A stretch of 8,757 nucleotides of DNA from Candidatus Neomicrothrix sp. UBA825 (GCA_002295705.1 DBHP01000034.1:1-8757), one strand, 5' to 3'. Counted from the stretch's first letter, positions 1 to 7,334 are shown. Notes: generated by a model not told the origin, from the letters alone. Made by a program: numbers and translations.

Positions 1-924
1 ATCTTCTGGGCTTACAGACGTGGGAGTTCGTTTTTTATCATTTGTTACATGACCAAAGATTTCTTTCACCCAACCTTGATTTCCTGATGCCTCGCCTATG
101 GAAGTGCTGTAAGCAGCCAAGGAAGTTGAATTTTTATAAGTTGTCGCCTCTCGTGAGTTATGCGAATCGTGAGTAAATTGCTGACCATTAAAGTGTCGAG
201 TTTGCGCTTCGCTGCTGTTGGGTAGCTCCATAGTGAAGTCAGAAAATGTTGCATGATCTGACGGAGATGTGACCTCAATAACCTCAAGATCATCGAAAGA
301 TTCTAGGACTTGGTGGCGAATGCCTGGCGGTTGGAGAATACAGTCTCCCTCCTTGAATATAAAAGGCTCACCCTGATCTTCGTATACCAATTTTGCTGAA
401 CCTTTAATACAAAAAAGTGTTTGGAAAGAAACATCATGGTAATGCACCCAGTCAGCCACTTTCCCGCTACCTTCAATTCTAATTTGAGAGGCTACGGAGA
501 TTTCATTGTGATTACCAGTTAATGACCTGTAAGACATACCTGCTCTGCCCTGGACCCATTGAGTATCGCTTGCATGTGACAAGTAAACGATTGGCTGCAG
601 GTCTTTTGCCTGGTTTTGGCGCTTAACGACAGGAACATAGTGCACCTGGGTACCGTTAGGGCCCGTTAGACCTGTTCCGATGAGGGATTGATCTTCCACT
701 GGGATTTCAATGAATAGTGGTAGTGCTTGTGCATTCTTGTCCAATGCCACTGTGAAATGATCTCTACTTAATATTGCGTAATTAGGGTTATCAGCTGGCG
801 AAATCATAACAATTTTGAACTCAAGCTTATTTACAAAGAAATCAAGTCCTGATTCAAATTCAGGTGCAGCAACTATCGACCGAATTGATTTCGTCTGATC
901 AGTAGCGTCAACAGTTAATTTCAT
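1..924 (-). CDS. Glyoxalase-like/cupin domain protein, C-terminus cut by window edge
   Basis: An uninterrupted minus-strand frame runs from ATG at 924 to base 1, giving 308 residues with no stop, so the C-terminus lies outside. An AGGA box (935-938) lies about 10 nt upstream of the ATG. Residues about 14-62 have the strand-helix-strand pattern of a vicinal-oxygen-chelate (glyoxalase) half, but the usual metal-binding His in the first strand is missing. Residues about 145-220 are a clear cupin: motif 1 has H161-x-H163 with Q168 where Glu is usual, and motif 2 is G193-x5-P199-x-G201-x2-H204. Residues 244-308 may begin a second cupin or a linker. Cupins of this kind bind a metal and act as dioxygenases, isomerases or ligand sensors; the substrate here is unknown. 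The gene is divergent from puuD, which hints at shared regulation. The cupin assignment is firm, the glyoxalase-like part moderate, and the function unassigned. Confidence 0.82.
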   Translation of the reverse strand, partial: MKLTVDATDQTKSIRSIVAAPEFESGLDFFVNKLEFKIVMISPADNPNYAILSRDHFTVALDKNAQALPLFIEIPVEDQSLIGTGLTGPNGTQVHYVPVVKRQNQAKDLQPIVYLSHASDTQWVQGRAGMSYRSLTGNHNEISVASQIRIEGSGKVADWVHYHDVSFQTLFCIKGSAKLVYEDQGEPFIFKEGDCILQPPGIRHQVLESFDDLEVIEVTSPSDHATFSDFTMELPNSSEAQTRHFNGQQFTHDSHNSREATTYKNSTSLAAYSTSIGEASGNQGWVKEIFGHVTNDKKRTPTSVSPED

Positions 925-1038
925 AAAAACTATTTCCTTTTATTCCTTCAAGACTGCGGGTTCAAAGTTACTTAGTTACTGCTAATTACGATACCGTTGC
1001 ATTCGTACAATGGATTTAAAAGCTGAAATTGATTTATA
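925..1038. promoter_or_regulatory. Divergent intergenic region between the cupin gene and puuD
   Basis: These 114 bp separate two genes transcribed away from each other, so promoters for both must lie here or overlap the gene ends. I see no convincing pair of -35 and -10 boxes. TACGAT at 987-992 could be a weak -10 for puuD. The stretch also holds a tandem AGTTACT repeat and a nine-codon frame, listed separately. The regulatory role follows from the gene arrangement, not from a recognised motif. Confidence 0.4.
966..980. repeat. Tandem AGTTACT repeat, possible operator
   Basis: AGTTACT occurs at 966-972 and again at 974-980, a period of 8 bp, in the middle of the divergent intergenic region. 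Short direct repeats at such a place can be regulator-binding sites. The copies are short and AT-rich, so chance is a real alternative. Confidence 0.3.
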
Positions 1039-1039
1039 G
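1010..1039 (+). other. Nine-codon frame overlapping the puuD start (possible leader peptide)
   Basis: ATG at 1010 opens a nine-codon frame (MDLKAEIDL) whose TAG at 1037-1039 overlaps the puuD GTG at 1039 by one base (TAGTG). It is in a different frame from puuD. This geometry would allow termination-reinitiation coupling, which is relevant because neither start has a clear Shine-Dalgarno sequence. A frame this short can easily arise by chance. Confidence 0.2.
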
Positions 1040-1752
1040 TGGACCCAAAACCCCTGATAGGAATTACTGGAAGACGACGCACGGGAGATAAATTGCGTGG
1101 CAGTCTCGAAGTCATGAATCACCTTTCATTTGACGTGTATTGGGTGGACTATGCCAAAGGCATCATTGCTGCAGGTGGGATTCCTGTTTACCTTCCTCTT
1201 AGTCTTGACCCAGCAGAAATTATTCCTCGTTTGGATGGCATACTCATGAGCGGCGGGGCTGACATAGACCCTGAAAGGTACGGAGCAGACCCTGAACCTG
1301 AGTTGCAGTCAATTGAACCGGTACGTGATGACTTTGAATTGAAAGTGCTTGATAAGGTGTACGAGAATAATTTACCGGTTGCTGGAATTTGCCGAGGCCT
1401 TCAGATTCTTAATGTTTATGCTGGCGGGACACTATTTCAAGATATTCCTCCACACGCAGCTCGTAAGGAACCCCCTTCAAGCCGAGTTCACGAAGTGACC
1501 TTTGATAATGGATCTTTATTTTCACACCTATACGGACCATCAATGAAAGTGAACTCTTTACATCATCAAAGTATTGATCGGCTGGGTAAGGGATTTCTAG
1601 CTACTGGGCTCTCAGATGATCAAGGAATTGAGGCGATAGAACATATTGATCGACCTATAGTCGCTGTTCAGTGGCACCCGGAAATGTTGGACACGCGAGA
1701 TACTGACCCTCTTTTTAAGTGGTTAGTCCAGTGCTCTTCTAAGCGACTTTAG
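1039..1752 (+). CDS. puuD: Gamma-glutamyl-gamma-aminobutyrate hydrolase family protein (class I glutamine amidotransferase fold)
   Basis: This 237-residue protein belongs to peptidase family C26. In the Puu pathway PuuD hydrolyses gamma-glutamyl-GABA to glutamate and GABA in the cytoplasm. The N-terminal PLIGITGRR stretch is typical. The nucleophile elbow GICRG contains Cys118, and the Cys-His-Glu triad is completed by His213 and Glu215 in QWHPE. The SGGADIDPERYG loop (71-82) and the LHHQS segment (174-178) are family marks. GTG is the only plausible start, because an in-frame TGA lies at 1030-1032 and the next Met is residue 26. Length is slightly below the roughly 250 residues usual for PuuD. 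It is the only plus-strand gene, is divergent from the cupin gene and overlaps the stop of mmsA tail to tail. PuuA, PuuB and PuuC are not in the window, so a related gamma-glutamyl substrate is possible. Confidence 0.88.
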   Translation: MDPKPLIGITGRRRTGDKLRGSLEVMNHLSFDVYWVDYAKGIIAAGGIPVYLPLSLDPAEIIPRLDGILMSGGADIDPERYGADPEPELQSIEPVRDDFELKVLDKVYENNLPVAGICRGLQILNVYAGGTLFQDIPPHAARKEPPSSRVHEVTFDNGSLFSHLYGPSMKVNSLHHQSIDRLGKGFLATGLSDDQGIEAIEHIDRPIVAVQWHPEMLDTRDTDPLFKWLVQCSSKRL

Positions 1753-3236
1753 GAGTTCTGAGGGAAGCCTAAGTCAACTTGGCTGCTTGTTGGGTCGGGC
1801 CAACGACTTGTTATAACTTTTTGCTTCGTGTAGAAGCGCATTCCTTCTGGGCCATATATTGCTGTATCTCCAAATAGCGAATCATCCCAGCCACCAAATG
1901 AGTGATACCCCACTGGGACAGGTATTGGAACGTTAATCCCCACCATTCCAGCTTGCACATTCTTTTGAAATTGTCTGGCTGTGCCACCGTCTCGGGTGAA
2001 GACTGCTACCCCGTTACCGTATTGATTCTGAGCTATGACATCCAATGCTTCATCAAAGGATCGAGCTCTTACAACTGATAGGACTGGACCAAAGATTTCG
2101 TTTCGGTACACTTCCATATCTGTTGTGACGTTATCTAAAAGAGTCGCTCCTACATAGAATCCCTTTTGCTCAGAAGAGTGCACCCGACCATCGCTAACAA
2201 CGGTTGCGCCTTCTGCCTCGCCTGAGTTGATGTATTCAACCACTCGGCTACGGTGCTCTTGGCTTATAAGTGGACCCATCTCTGAGTCAGGTTGCATCCC
2301 AGGCCCGATTTTTAGATTATCGATTCGCTCAGAGATAGCTCCAACCAATGGTTCCGCTATTTCGCCAACCGCTACAACAACTGAAATCGCCATGCAACGC
2401 TCACCTGCTGATCCATAAGCAGCGGAAACTGCTGCATCAGCGGCAAGGTTGATATCAGCATCTGGAAGAACAACCATATGGTTCTTTGCACCCCCCAATG
2501 CTTGAACCCTTTTCCCGTGAGCGGTTCCAGACTCGTAAATGTGCTTTGCGACAGGTGTGGAGCCGACAAAACTTACAGCATCAACATCATCATGAGATAG
2601 GAGCTGGTTAACTGTTTCTGCTCCGCCATTAATTAAATTTACTACTCCATTTGGAAATCCAGCTTCGCTCATTAGTTTGATTATGAATTCTGGCGCTGAG
2701 GGGTTTCGGTCTGAGGGTTTTAGCACAAAAGTATTTCCACAAGCTATGGCGTTAGGAAACATCCACAAAGGAACCATAACTGGAAAGTTAAAGGGTGTTA
2801 CACCTACACATACACCGACTGGTTGCCGAATTGTGTAAACGTCTACCCCTGATGATGCTTGTTCGCTATATGAGCCTTTGAGAGTTTCAGCGAATCCGCA
2901 CGCGTATTCAATATTTTCTATTCCTCTTGCTACTTCTCCCCTTGCGTCACTATGGACTTTTCCATGCTCTTCAGTTATTAACTCAGCAATGTAATGTTCA
3001 TTCTCAAGGACAAGGTTACGAAACTCATATAGAAGTTTCGTTCGTTGGGCGATAGATGCTTCGCTCCAGCTAGCGAGTGCAGACTTAGCAGATGAAACCG
3101 CCTGATTAACTTCTTTCGATGTCGCATGCTGCATTTCAGCTACTTGCTCTTCTGTAGCCGGATTTAGAACAGCGTGGGCCTTTTGATTTGCTACCTCGAT
3201 GCTTTGACCGTTGATGTAGTGCTGAATTGAACGCAT
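1749..3236 (-). CDS. mmsA: CoA-acylating methylmalonate/malonate-semialdehyde dehydrogenase
   Basis: This 495-residue aldehyde dehydrogenase is of the MmsA/IolA type, which converts methylmalonate or malonate semialdehyde with NAD and CoA to propionyl-CoA or acetyl-CoA, releasing CO2. Numbered from ATG at 3236, the TPFNFP segment holds Asn150, LKPSD holds Lys173 for the cofactor, and GSAGERCMA holds nucleophile Cys281. The segment GGAKNH replaces the Glu-containing ELGGK motif of ordinary aldehyde dehydrogenases. Loss of that general base is characteristic of the CoA-dependent branch. The length fits the family. A TTG at 3263 would add nine residues, but GAGAGG at 3242-3247, 5 nt before ATG 3236, supports the later start. 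The stop overlaps that of convergent puuD. In this setting it may oxidise malonate semialdehyde derived from polyamines via beta-alanine; valine or inositol breakdown are alternatives. Confidence 0.9.
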   Translation of the reverse strand: MRSIQHYINGQSIEVANQKAHAVLNPATEEQVAEMQHATSKEVNQAVSSAKSALASWSEASIAQRTKLLYEFRNLVLENEHYIAELITEEHGKVHSDARGEVARGIENIEYACGFAETLKGSYSEQASSGVDVYTIRQPVGVCVGVTPFNFPVMVPLWMFPNAIACGNTFVLKPSDRNPSAPEFIIKLMSEAGFPNGVVNLINGGAETVNQLLSHDDVDAVSFVGSTPVAKHIYESGTAHGKRVQALGGAKNHMVVLPDADINLAADAAVSAAYGSAGERCMAISVVVAVGEIAEPLVGAISERIDNLKIGPGMQPDSEMGPLISQEHRSRVVEYINSGEAEGATVVSDGRVHSSEQKGFYVGATLLDNVTTDMEVYRNEIFGPVLSVVRARSFDEALDVIAQNQYGNGVAVFTRDGGTARQFQKNVQAGMVGINVPIPVPVGYHSFGGWDDSLFGDTAIYGPEGMRFYTKQKVITSRWPDPTSSQVDLGFPQNS

Positions 3237-3241
3237 GGAAT

Positions 3242-3247
3242 CCTCTC
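3242..3247 (-). promoter_or_regulatory. Ribosome-binding site fixing the mmsA start
   Basis: On the minus strand GAGAGG lies 5 nt before ATG 3236. It supports this start over the in-frame TTG at 3263, and proteins of this family begin close to the resulting MRSIQHYINGQ sequence. Confidence 0.65.
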
Positions 3248-3291
3248 GTGTTCGCAGTCCCAAGCATACATACTTTTATCGCAGGGAATTC

Positions 3292-3309
3292 ACTGCAGGT
3301 ACTGCAAGG
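3292..3309. repeat. Short tandem/inverted repeat upstream of mmsA
   Basis: ACTGCAGGT at 3292-3300 is followed directly by ACTGCAAGG at 3301-3309, matching at 7 of 9 positions. Within it TGCAG-GTA-CTGCA (3294-3306) is also an inverted repeat. It lies about 60-70 bp upstream of the mmsA ATG, past the potD hairpin, so it could be an operator for an mmsA promoter. No convincing promoter boxes accompany it. Confidence 0.25.
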
Positions 3310-3337
3310 CGTGCTGCTTGAAAGTTATGATTCAGAT

Positions 3338-3373
3338 TTGTATGGGGGCAAGGTCACCCTTGCCCCCATACAA
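3338..3373 (-). terminator. Perfect 16-bp hairpin downstream of potD
   Basis: The arms 3338-3353 and 3358-3373 are exact reverse complements over 16 bp, rich in G and C in the middle, with a 4-nt loop. The hairpin begins 5 nt after the potD stop codon. No run of T follows on the minus strand, so it is not a classic intrinsic terminator. It could end transcription in another way, protect the 3' end of the pot mRNA, or reduce read-through into mmsA. The structure is certain; the role is inferred. Confidence 0.6.
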
Positions 3374-3378
3374 GGAAT

Positions 3379-4509
3379 TTAGCCTTTTGCGTTTACGAAT
3401 GCATCGGAGTAATTCGTTTCAAAATCTCCGGTGTCCTCAATCGATTCGAGAGAGTCAACGCCGCCAGCAAAGAGCTCTGGGTTTCGTATGAAGTCGAGTA
3501 GATCGTCGTAATATCCCTCAGCATCTTCGCCCATAAGATCTAGGGCCGCTTGGTTAGGTGTGTCGTAGTAGTTCCAGTCGGTAAGTGCAGCACCTTGCTC
3601 AGCGGTTAGCATCCAGTTAATGAAAGTGTGCGCTGTGCAGGGGCTTGGAGCGTCAAATGGGATCGCCATGTTGTCTATCCATTTCGTTCCGCCTTCCTCG
3701 GGAACAAAGTAAACGTAGTCCTCATAGTTGTCTTGATCCAGGAACTGCACGAACATATCGCCGGAGTAACCGTGTCCTATTACGGTTTCACCACTTGTGA
3801 GGAACTCGTCTGCAGAGTCAGTATTGAATGCTGCGAGTCTGCTTGATGTGGCTGCTAACAAATCTTTAGCTTCGTTCAGCTCTGATTCGCTTGTGGTGTT
3901 CAATGAGTAGCCAAGATACTTAAGTGCAGCCCCTAGTGTTTCTCGCGGGTCATTTAGTAGCTGAATCTGACCATTGAATTCTCCAGAGATTGCTGGATCA
4001 AAAATTAGTCCCCATGATCGTGGGAAGTCATCACCGACAACCGCCGTATTTACACCGATACCGGTGGTTCCCCATTGATAAGGGACTGAATATTCGGCTT
4101 TCGGGTCATAGTAAAGCCCGCTGAAATCGTCGGAGATATTTGAGCTGTTGGGTATGGCATCTAAATTCAGCTTCATAATATGTCCTGCTTCTATGAGGAT
4201 TGAAACCATGTAGTCAGATGGAACGATGACATCATAACCAGAATTTCCGGCTGAAATAATTGGTTGCATGGCCTCGTTACTCTCGTACGTATCCAATGTG
4301 AAACTAATATCGTATTCTTCCGCAAAGGCTGCTAGTTGTTCTTCATCTATGTATTCTGCCCAGTTGTACATTGCAAGGTCACCATCAATTTGACCTACCT
4401 CACATGCTGATCCTGCGCTGTCATCATCATCGCCTCCGCAGGCTGTAACTGCTAGCAGCGATATAGCAAAAATAGCGCCGAGCACCTGTAGTTTTCGTGT
4501 TTTTCTCAT
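3379..4509 (-). CDS. potD: Spermidine/putrescine ABC transporter substrate-binding lipoprotein
   Basis: This 376-residue extracytoplasmic solute-binding protein would capture polyamines for PotABC. The start is ATG 4509, with a perfect AGGAGG 6 nt upstream; an in-frame ATG at 4527 lacks such a site. A basic N-terminus, a hydrophobic segment and the lipobox VTAC place lipidated Cys at residue 24, followed by an acidic Gly/Asp-rich linker. Family motifs include YNWAEYID (about 48-55), YDVIVPSDY (about 92-100) and VPYQWGTTGIGVN (about 142-154). By recalled alignment to E. coli PotD, most polyamine contacts are kept: Glu52, Tyr53, Tyr100, Asp187, Glu190, Trp277 and Asp279. One aromatic clamp Trp appears to be Tyr248. 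It is the last gene of the potABCD set, 34 bp after potC, and is followed by the hairpin. PotF-like putrescine preference cannot be excluded. Confidence 0.93.
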   Translation of the reverse strand: MRKTRKLQVLGAIFAISLLAVTACGGDDDDSAGSACEVGQIDGDLAMYNWAEYIDEEQLAAFAEEYDISFTLDTYESNEAMQPIISAGNSGYDVIVPSDYMVSILIEAGHIMKLNLDAIPNSSNISDDFSGLYYDPKAEYSVPYQWGTTGIGVNTAVVGDDFPRSWGLIFDPAISGEFNGQIQLLNDPRETLGAALKYLGYSLNTTSESELNEAKDLLAATSSRLAAFNTDSADEFLTSGETVIGHGYSGDMFVQFLDQDNYEDYVYFVPEEGGTKWIDNMAIPFDAPSPCTAHTFINWMLTAEQGAALTDWNYYDTPNQAALDLMGEDAEGYYDDLLDFIRNPELFAGGVDSLESIEDTGDFETNYSDAFVNAKG

Positions 4510-4515
4510 TTCTTC

Positions 4516-4521
4516 CCTCCT
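4516..4521 (-). promoter_or_regulatory. Consensus ribosome-binding site for potD
   Basis: AGGAGG on the minus strand lies 6 nt before ATG 4509. It falls inside the reading frame if ATG 4527 were used, so it decides for the shorter protein. It is the strongest such site near the pot genes, fitting the high level usually needed for a binding protein. Confidence 0.8.
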
Positions 4522-4543
4522 GGCCATAGACCATATGGTTTAT

Positions 4544-5374
4544 TTAACCACCGCGTCTCGTGCGTTCTGCCAATAGCGATAGCCCCACTAATAACATAGA
4601 CGAGACTAGCATAATCACCGAAATTGAGTTAATAAGTGGTGTAACGCCTTTACGGATAAGCCCGAAAACGTATACGGGTAGCGTGGTCCAGCCGGGGCCT
4701 GCTACGAATTGAGTGATAACAACATCATCCAACGAAAGAGTCATCGCCAATAAAGCTCCTCCTGCAATGCCGGGGAGTATTTGTGGGAAGGTAACGTGCC
4801 TGAATGCTTTCCACCTAGATGCATAAAGATCCACTGCTGCTTCTTCTAGGTCTCTACTCATTCCGGCTAGTCTGGCCCGAACTACAACTGAGACAAAACT
4901 GATGTTGAAGGCTATATGGCTTATAGATATTGACCAAAATCCTTTCCGTAATTGCAGACCGAAGAGGTTGTCTAGGATTTCAAAGAACTCTCCAAAGAAC
5001 AACAGAAGCATTACCGCCATTGTTACATCAGGAATAATGATAGGTAGATAGAGTAGAGCGTCGAAAACTCTTTTTCCTTTGAAGGTAAAGCGCTCCAATG
5101 CTAGAGCTGACATTGTGCCGAGAATTACGGAAATTATTGTCACGACAATCGCGATCTTTATTGAGTTTTCAAGGGCGTTTCGCGCATTTGAACTATCAAT
5201 GAATTGTTCGTACCAACCGAGGGTAAATCCTCCCCATTTCCCGACGTTACGACTGTCGCTGAAGGAAAAGATTACGAGTAGAACAATGGGGGCATAAAAG
5301 AATAGGTATACAAGCCAACCGTTTATTTGAAGGCCGATTTTTGATAGCCCTCTTGGTTCTACTGCGTTACTCAT
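4544..5374 (-). CDS. potC: Polyamine ABC transporter permease, PotC type
   Basis: This 276-residue inner-membrane permease would pair with PotB to form the polyamine channel. Six hydrophobic segments can be placed at about 20-40, 73-94, 106-128, 150-168, 201-223 and 250-269. The EAA loop that docks on the ATPase lies at 178-202 (EEAAVDLYASRW then F-x-x-V-x-x-P and P-G-I). The segment after it, SLDDVVITQFVAGPG (214-228), is typical of PotC/PotI. Its ATG overlaps the potB stop by 4 bp (ATGA), indicating translational coupling. Length is close to the usual 260-280 residues. The assignment is secure for the permease family and good for the PotC position, from gene order and sequence style. Confidence 0.93.
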   Translation of the reverse strand: MSNAVEPRGLSKIGLQINGWLVYLFFYAPIVLLVIFSFSDSRNVGKWGGFTLGWYEQFIDSSNARNALENSIKIAIVVTIISVILGTMSALALERFTFKGKRVFDALLYLPIIIPDVTMAVMLLLFFGEFFEILDNLFGLQLRKGFWSISISHIAFNISFVSVVVRARLAGMSRDLEEAAVDLYASRWKAFRHVTFPQILPGIAGGALLAMTLSLDDVVITQFVAGPGWTTLPVYVFGLIRKGVTPLINSISVIMLVSSMLLVGLSLLAERTRRGG

Positions 5375-6273
5375 AATGTTCTTCCGCCTTTACGGAAATA
5401 AATTATGGTCATGAGCAGCATTACAGCCATCAGAACGAAGCTCAATGCAGCCCCGAACGGCCAGTTTCGAGCAGTTAGGAATTGTGTGACGATGTAGCTT
5501 CCAAGAAGTGTTGTCTTCGCTCCACCAAGGATCTCTGGGGTGACATATGCGCCTAACGAAGGAACAAAAACTAAAATAGAGCCAGCGATGACGCCTGGCA
5601 TTGACAATGGCAGTAGGACATTCTTAAAGGATTGCCAGCCGTTCCCATAAAGGTCCCTGCTTGCCTCGAGCAGTTGACCATCTATTCTTTCAATCGCTGC
5701 GTAAAGAGGGAGAATCATGAACGGGAGGTATCCGTATACAAGGCCCAGTACAACGGCTTTTTGTGAGAAGAGGAGCTCGTGTGTTCCTAGTCCGAAGAAT
5801 TCGGTGACTTTAGTGAAAGGACCGTCATTTCCGAGTATGACGCGCCATGCGTAATTACGCACTAAAAAATTTGTCCAAAACGGAATCATCACGAATACGA
5901 GCATCACGTTTCGAATGGTTGGCTTTCGTGTTGAGAGATAATAAGCAAATGGATATGCAATAACTAGACAGATAACTGTTGTGAGAATCGCCAACCAAAG
6001 GGAGCGGAATAGTATCGTTCGAACGATTGGTTCGGCGATTCTCTCGTAGCTTTCTAGATTCCAACCTGATAAATCTGTTCCGCCGAATCGATTTCTTGTG
6101 GCGAAGCTGTAGATGAGGACGATTCCTAGTGGGATAACAAAGAACAAGATCAAGTAAAGGTACGATGGCAGTGCCATGAGAAGCCCTCTTCGAGATTCTT
6201 TCTTTTGTGCTGCCTTTTCGAATTCGGGTGTAGCCACCTCTACGACATGATCCGTGTGTTTTCTTTTGCGCAT
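5371..6273 (-). CDS. potB: Polyamine ABC transporter permease, PotB type
   Basis: This 300-residue inner-membrane permease is the partner of PotC. A charged cytoplasmic N-terminus of about 30 residues precedes six hydrophobic segments at about 33-57, 92-114, 120-138, 173-193, 228-248 and 274-293. The FxxRNYAWR stretch (136-144) after the third segment and PSLGAYVTPEILGG (238-251) are hallmarks of the PotB/PotH group. The EAA loop lies at 203-227 (EASRDLYGNGW, then LPLSMPG). Its ATG overlaps the potA stop by one base (TAATG), and no ribosome-binding site is visible there, so translation probably depends on coupling to potA. Length fits the family. Confidence in the family and subunit role is high. 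Confidence 0.93.
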   Translation of the reverse strand: MRKRKHTDHVVEVATPEFEKAAQKKESRRGLLMALPSYLYLILFFVIPLGIVLIYSFATRNRFGGTDLSGWNLESYERIAEPIVRTILFRSLWLAILTTVICLVIAYPFAYYLSTRKPTIRNVMLVFVMIPFWTNFLVRNYAWRVILGNDGPFTKVTEFFGLGTHELLFSQKAVVLGLVYGYLPFMILPLYAAIERIDGQLLEASRDLYGNGWQSFKNVLLPLSMPGVIAGSILVFVPSLGAYVTPEILGGAKTTLLGSYIVTQFLTARNWPFGAALSFVLMAVMLLMTIIYFRKGGRTL

Positions 6274-7334
6274 TAGTCTTTTACTACTGAAATAGCGTCA
6301 TGTTCCCAGTGGACGGTGACATCATCTCCAACATTGAAAACTTCCAAATCTGGCCTGTTTTCCTCTCGAACTTCAATTGATAACCATGTGAACTTGACGC
6401 CGTAAACTCGTGCATTTCCAAGATATGTGATGGTTTCAACTGTTCCTTGAATGCTAGATAGGGAGTCGGATGGCTCTGAGCGTTGCGTGATCTCCGTCCT
6501 TTCCGGCCTAATACTGATTGATACTTTGGTTCCCTCTGGGAAGGTATTTTGTGCTCTGATCGAAGTTCCGTTGCTAAGCACGACGGTTTCATTGTCTGAG
6601 GTTGTTCCATCCAGAAGGTTTGTTCTGCCTATGAAGTCGGCGACAAATCTATTTGCTGGGCTTTCGTAAATTTCTTCTGGGCTTGCGACTTGCAAAAGTT
6701 TTCCTTCGTGCATGACTGCTATCCGATCGGACATTGTTAAAGCTTCTTCCTGGTCATGCGTGACGAATACGAAACTGATTCCCACATCGCGTTGGAGTTT
6801 CTTTAGCTCTAGTTGCATTTCTTGCCTTAGTTTTAGGTCTAATGCGCCTAAAGGTTCATCTAGAAGCAGAACCTTTGGTTGGTTCACCAGTGCTCTGGCT
6901 AGTGCTACTCTTTGCTGTTGCCCGCCAGACATTTGCGATGGCTTGCGAGTCTCGAGTCCTGCTAACTGAACTAGCTCAATCATTTCCATGGAGCGTTCTT
7001 TTGTTTCTTTCTTTGCTACTCCTTGCATCTTGAGTCCGAACCCGACATTATCAAGTACTGTGAGATGCGGGAAAAGTGCGTAGTTTTGGAAGACTGTGTT
7101 GACGGATCGTTTATTGGGGGCAAGGGTACCTACTTCTTCACCAAAGATTGATAGGCTTCCCTCGGTTGGGAATTCTAAACCTGCGATCATTCTTAGTGTC
7201 GTGGTTTTGCCACACCCACTTGGGCCAAGCAGAGAGAAAAATTCGCCGTCTTGTATGGTTAAGTCCACATTATCAACAGCGATGACGTCACCGAACTTTT
7301 TGGTGATTCCTCTTAATTCAACTGCAGCTGTCAT
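6273..7334 (-). CDS. potA: Polyamine ABC transporter ATP-binding protein
   Basis: This 353-residue cytoplasmic ATPase would energise PotBC. All catalytic motifs are present: Walker A GPSGCGKT (37-44), Q-loop Gln83 in VFQNYALFPH, signature MSGGQQQR (135-142), Walker B VLLLDEP (155-161) with catalytic Glu160, D-loop GALD, and switch His193 in VTHDQEEAL. Residues from about 240 form a C-terminal TOBE-type regulatory domain with ISIRPE (274-279), as in PotA and other importers of this class. The start is ATG 7334, preceded by AAAGGGGG at 7338-7345. The gene follows speB by 29 bp and leads potBCD, so it is probably within the same operon. Sequence alone cannot fully separate PotA from PotG, but the neighbouring PotD makes a polyamine role near certain. 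Confidence 0.94.
   Translation of the reverse strand: MTAAVELRGITKKFGDVIAVDNVDLTIQDGEFFSLLGPSGCGKTTTLRMIAGLEFPTEGSLSIFGEEVGTLAPNKRSVNTVFQNYALFPHLTVLDNVGFGLKMQGVAKKETKERSMEMIELVQLAGLETRKPSQMSGGQQQRVALARALVNQPKVLLLDEPLGALDLKLRQEMQLELKKLQRDVGISFVFVTHDQEEALTMSDRIAVMHEGKLLQVASPEEIYESPANRFVADFIGRTNLLDGTTSDNETVVLSNGTSIRAQNTFPEGTKVSISIRPERTEITQRSEPSDSLSSIQGTVETITYLGNARVYGVKFTWLSIEVREENRPDLEVFNVGDDVTVHWEHDAISVVKD

Noticed and set aside
96..293. Minus-strand 65-codon open frame
   Set aside because: It lies wholly within the cupin gene in another frame; the cupin frame has recognisable motifs and this one has none.
3237..3263. TTG at 3263 as the mmsA start
   Set aside because: The nine extra residues do not resemble the family N-terminus, and the GAGAGG site points to ATG 3236.
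4530..4550. Palindrome ACCATATGGT (4530-4539) and overlapping TGGTT-TATTT-AACCA inverted repeat in the potC-potD gap
   Set aside because: The arms are only 5 bp and AT-rich; such short symmetry is common by chance and no role can be supported.
6284..6610. Minus-strand 108-codon open frame
   Set aside because: It is embedded in the TOBE-domain part of potA in another frame, and its product has no recognisable features.
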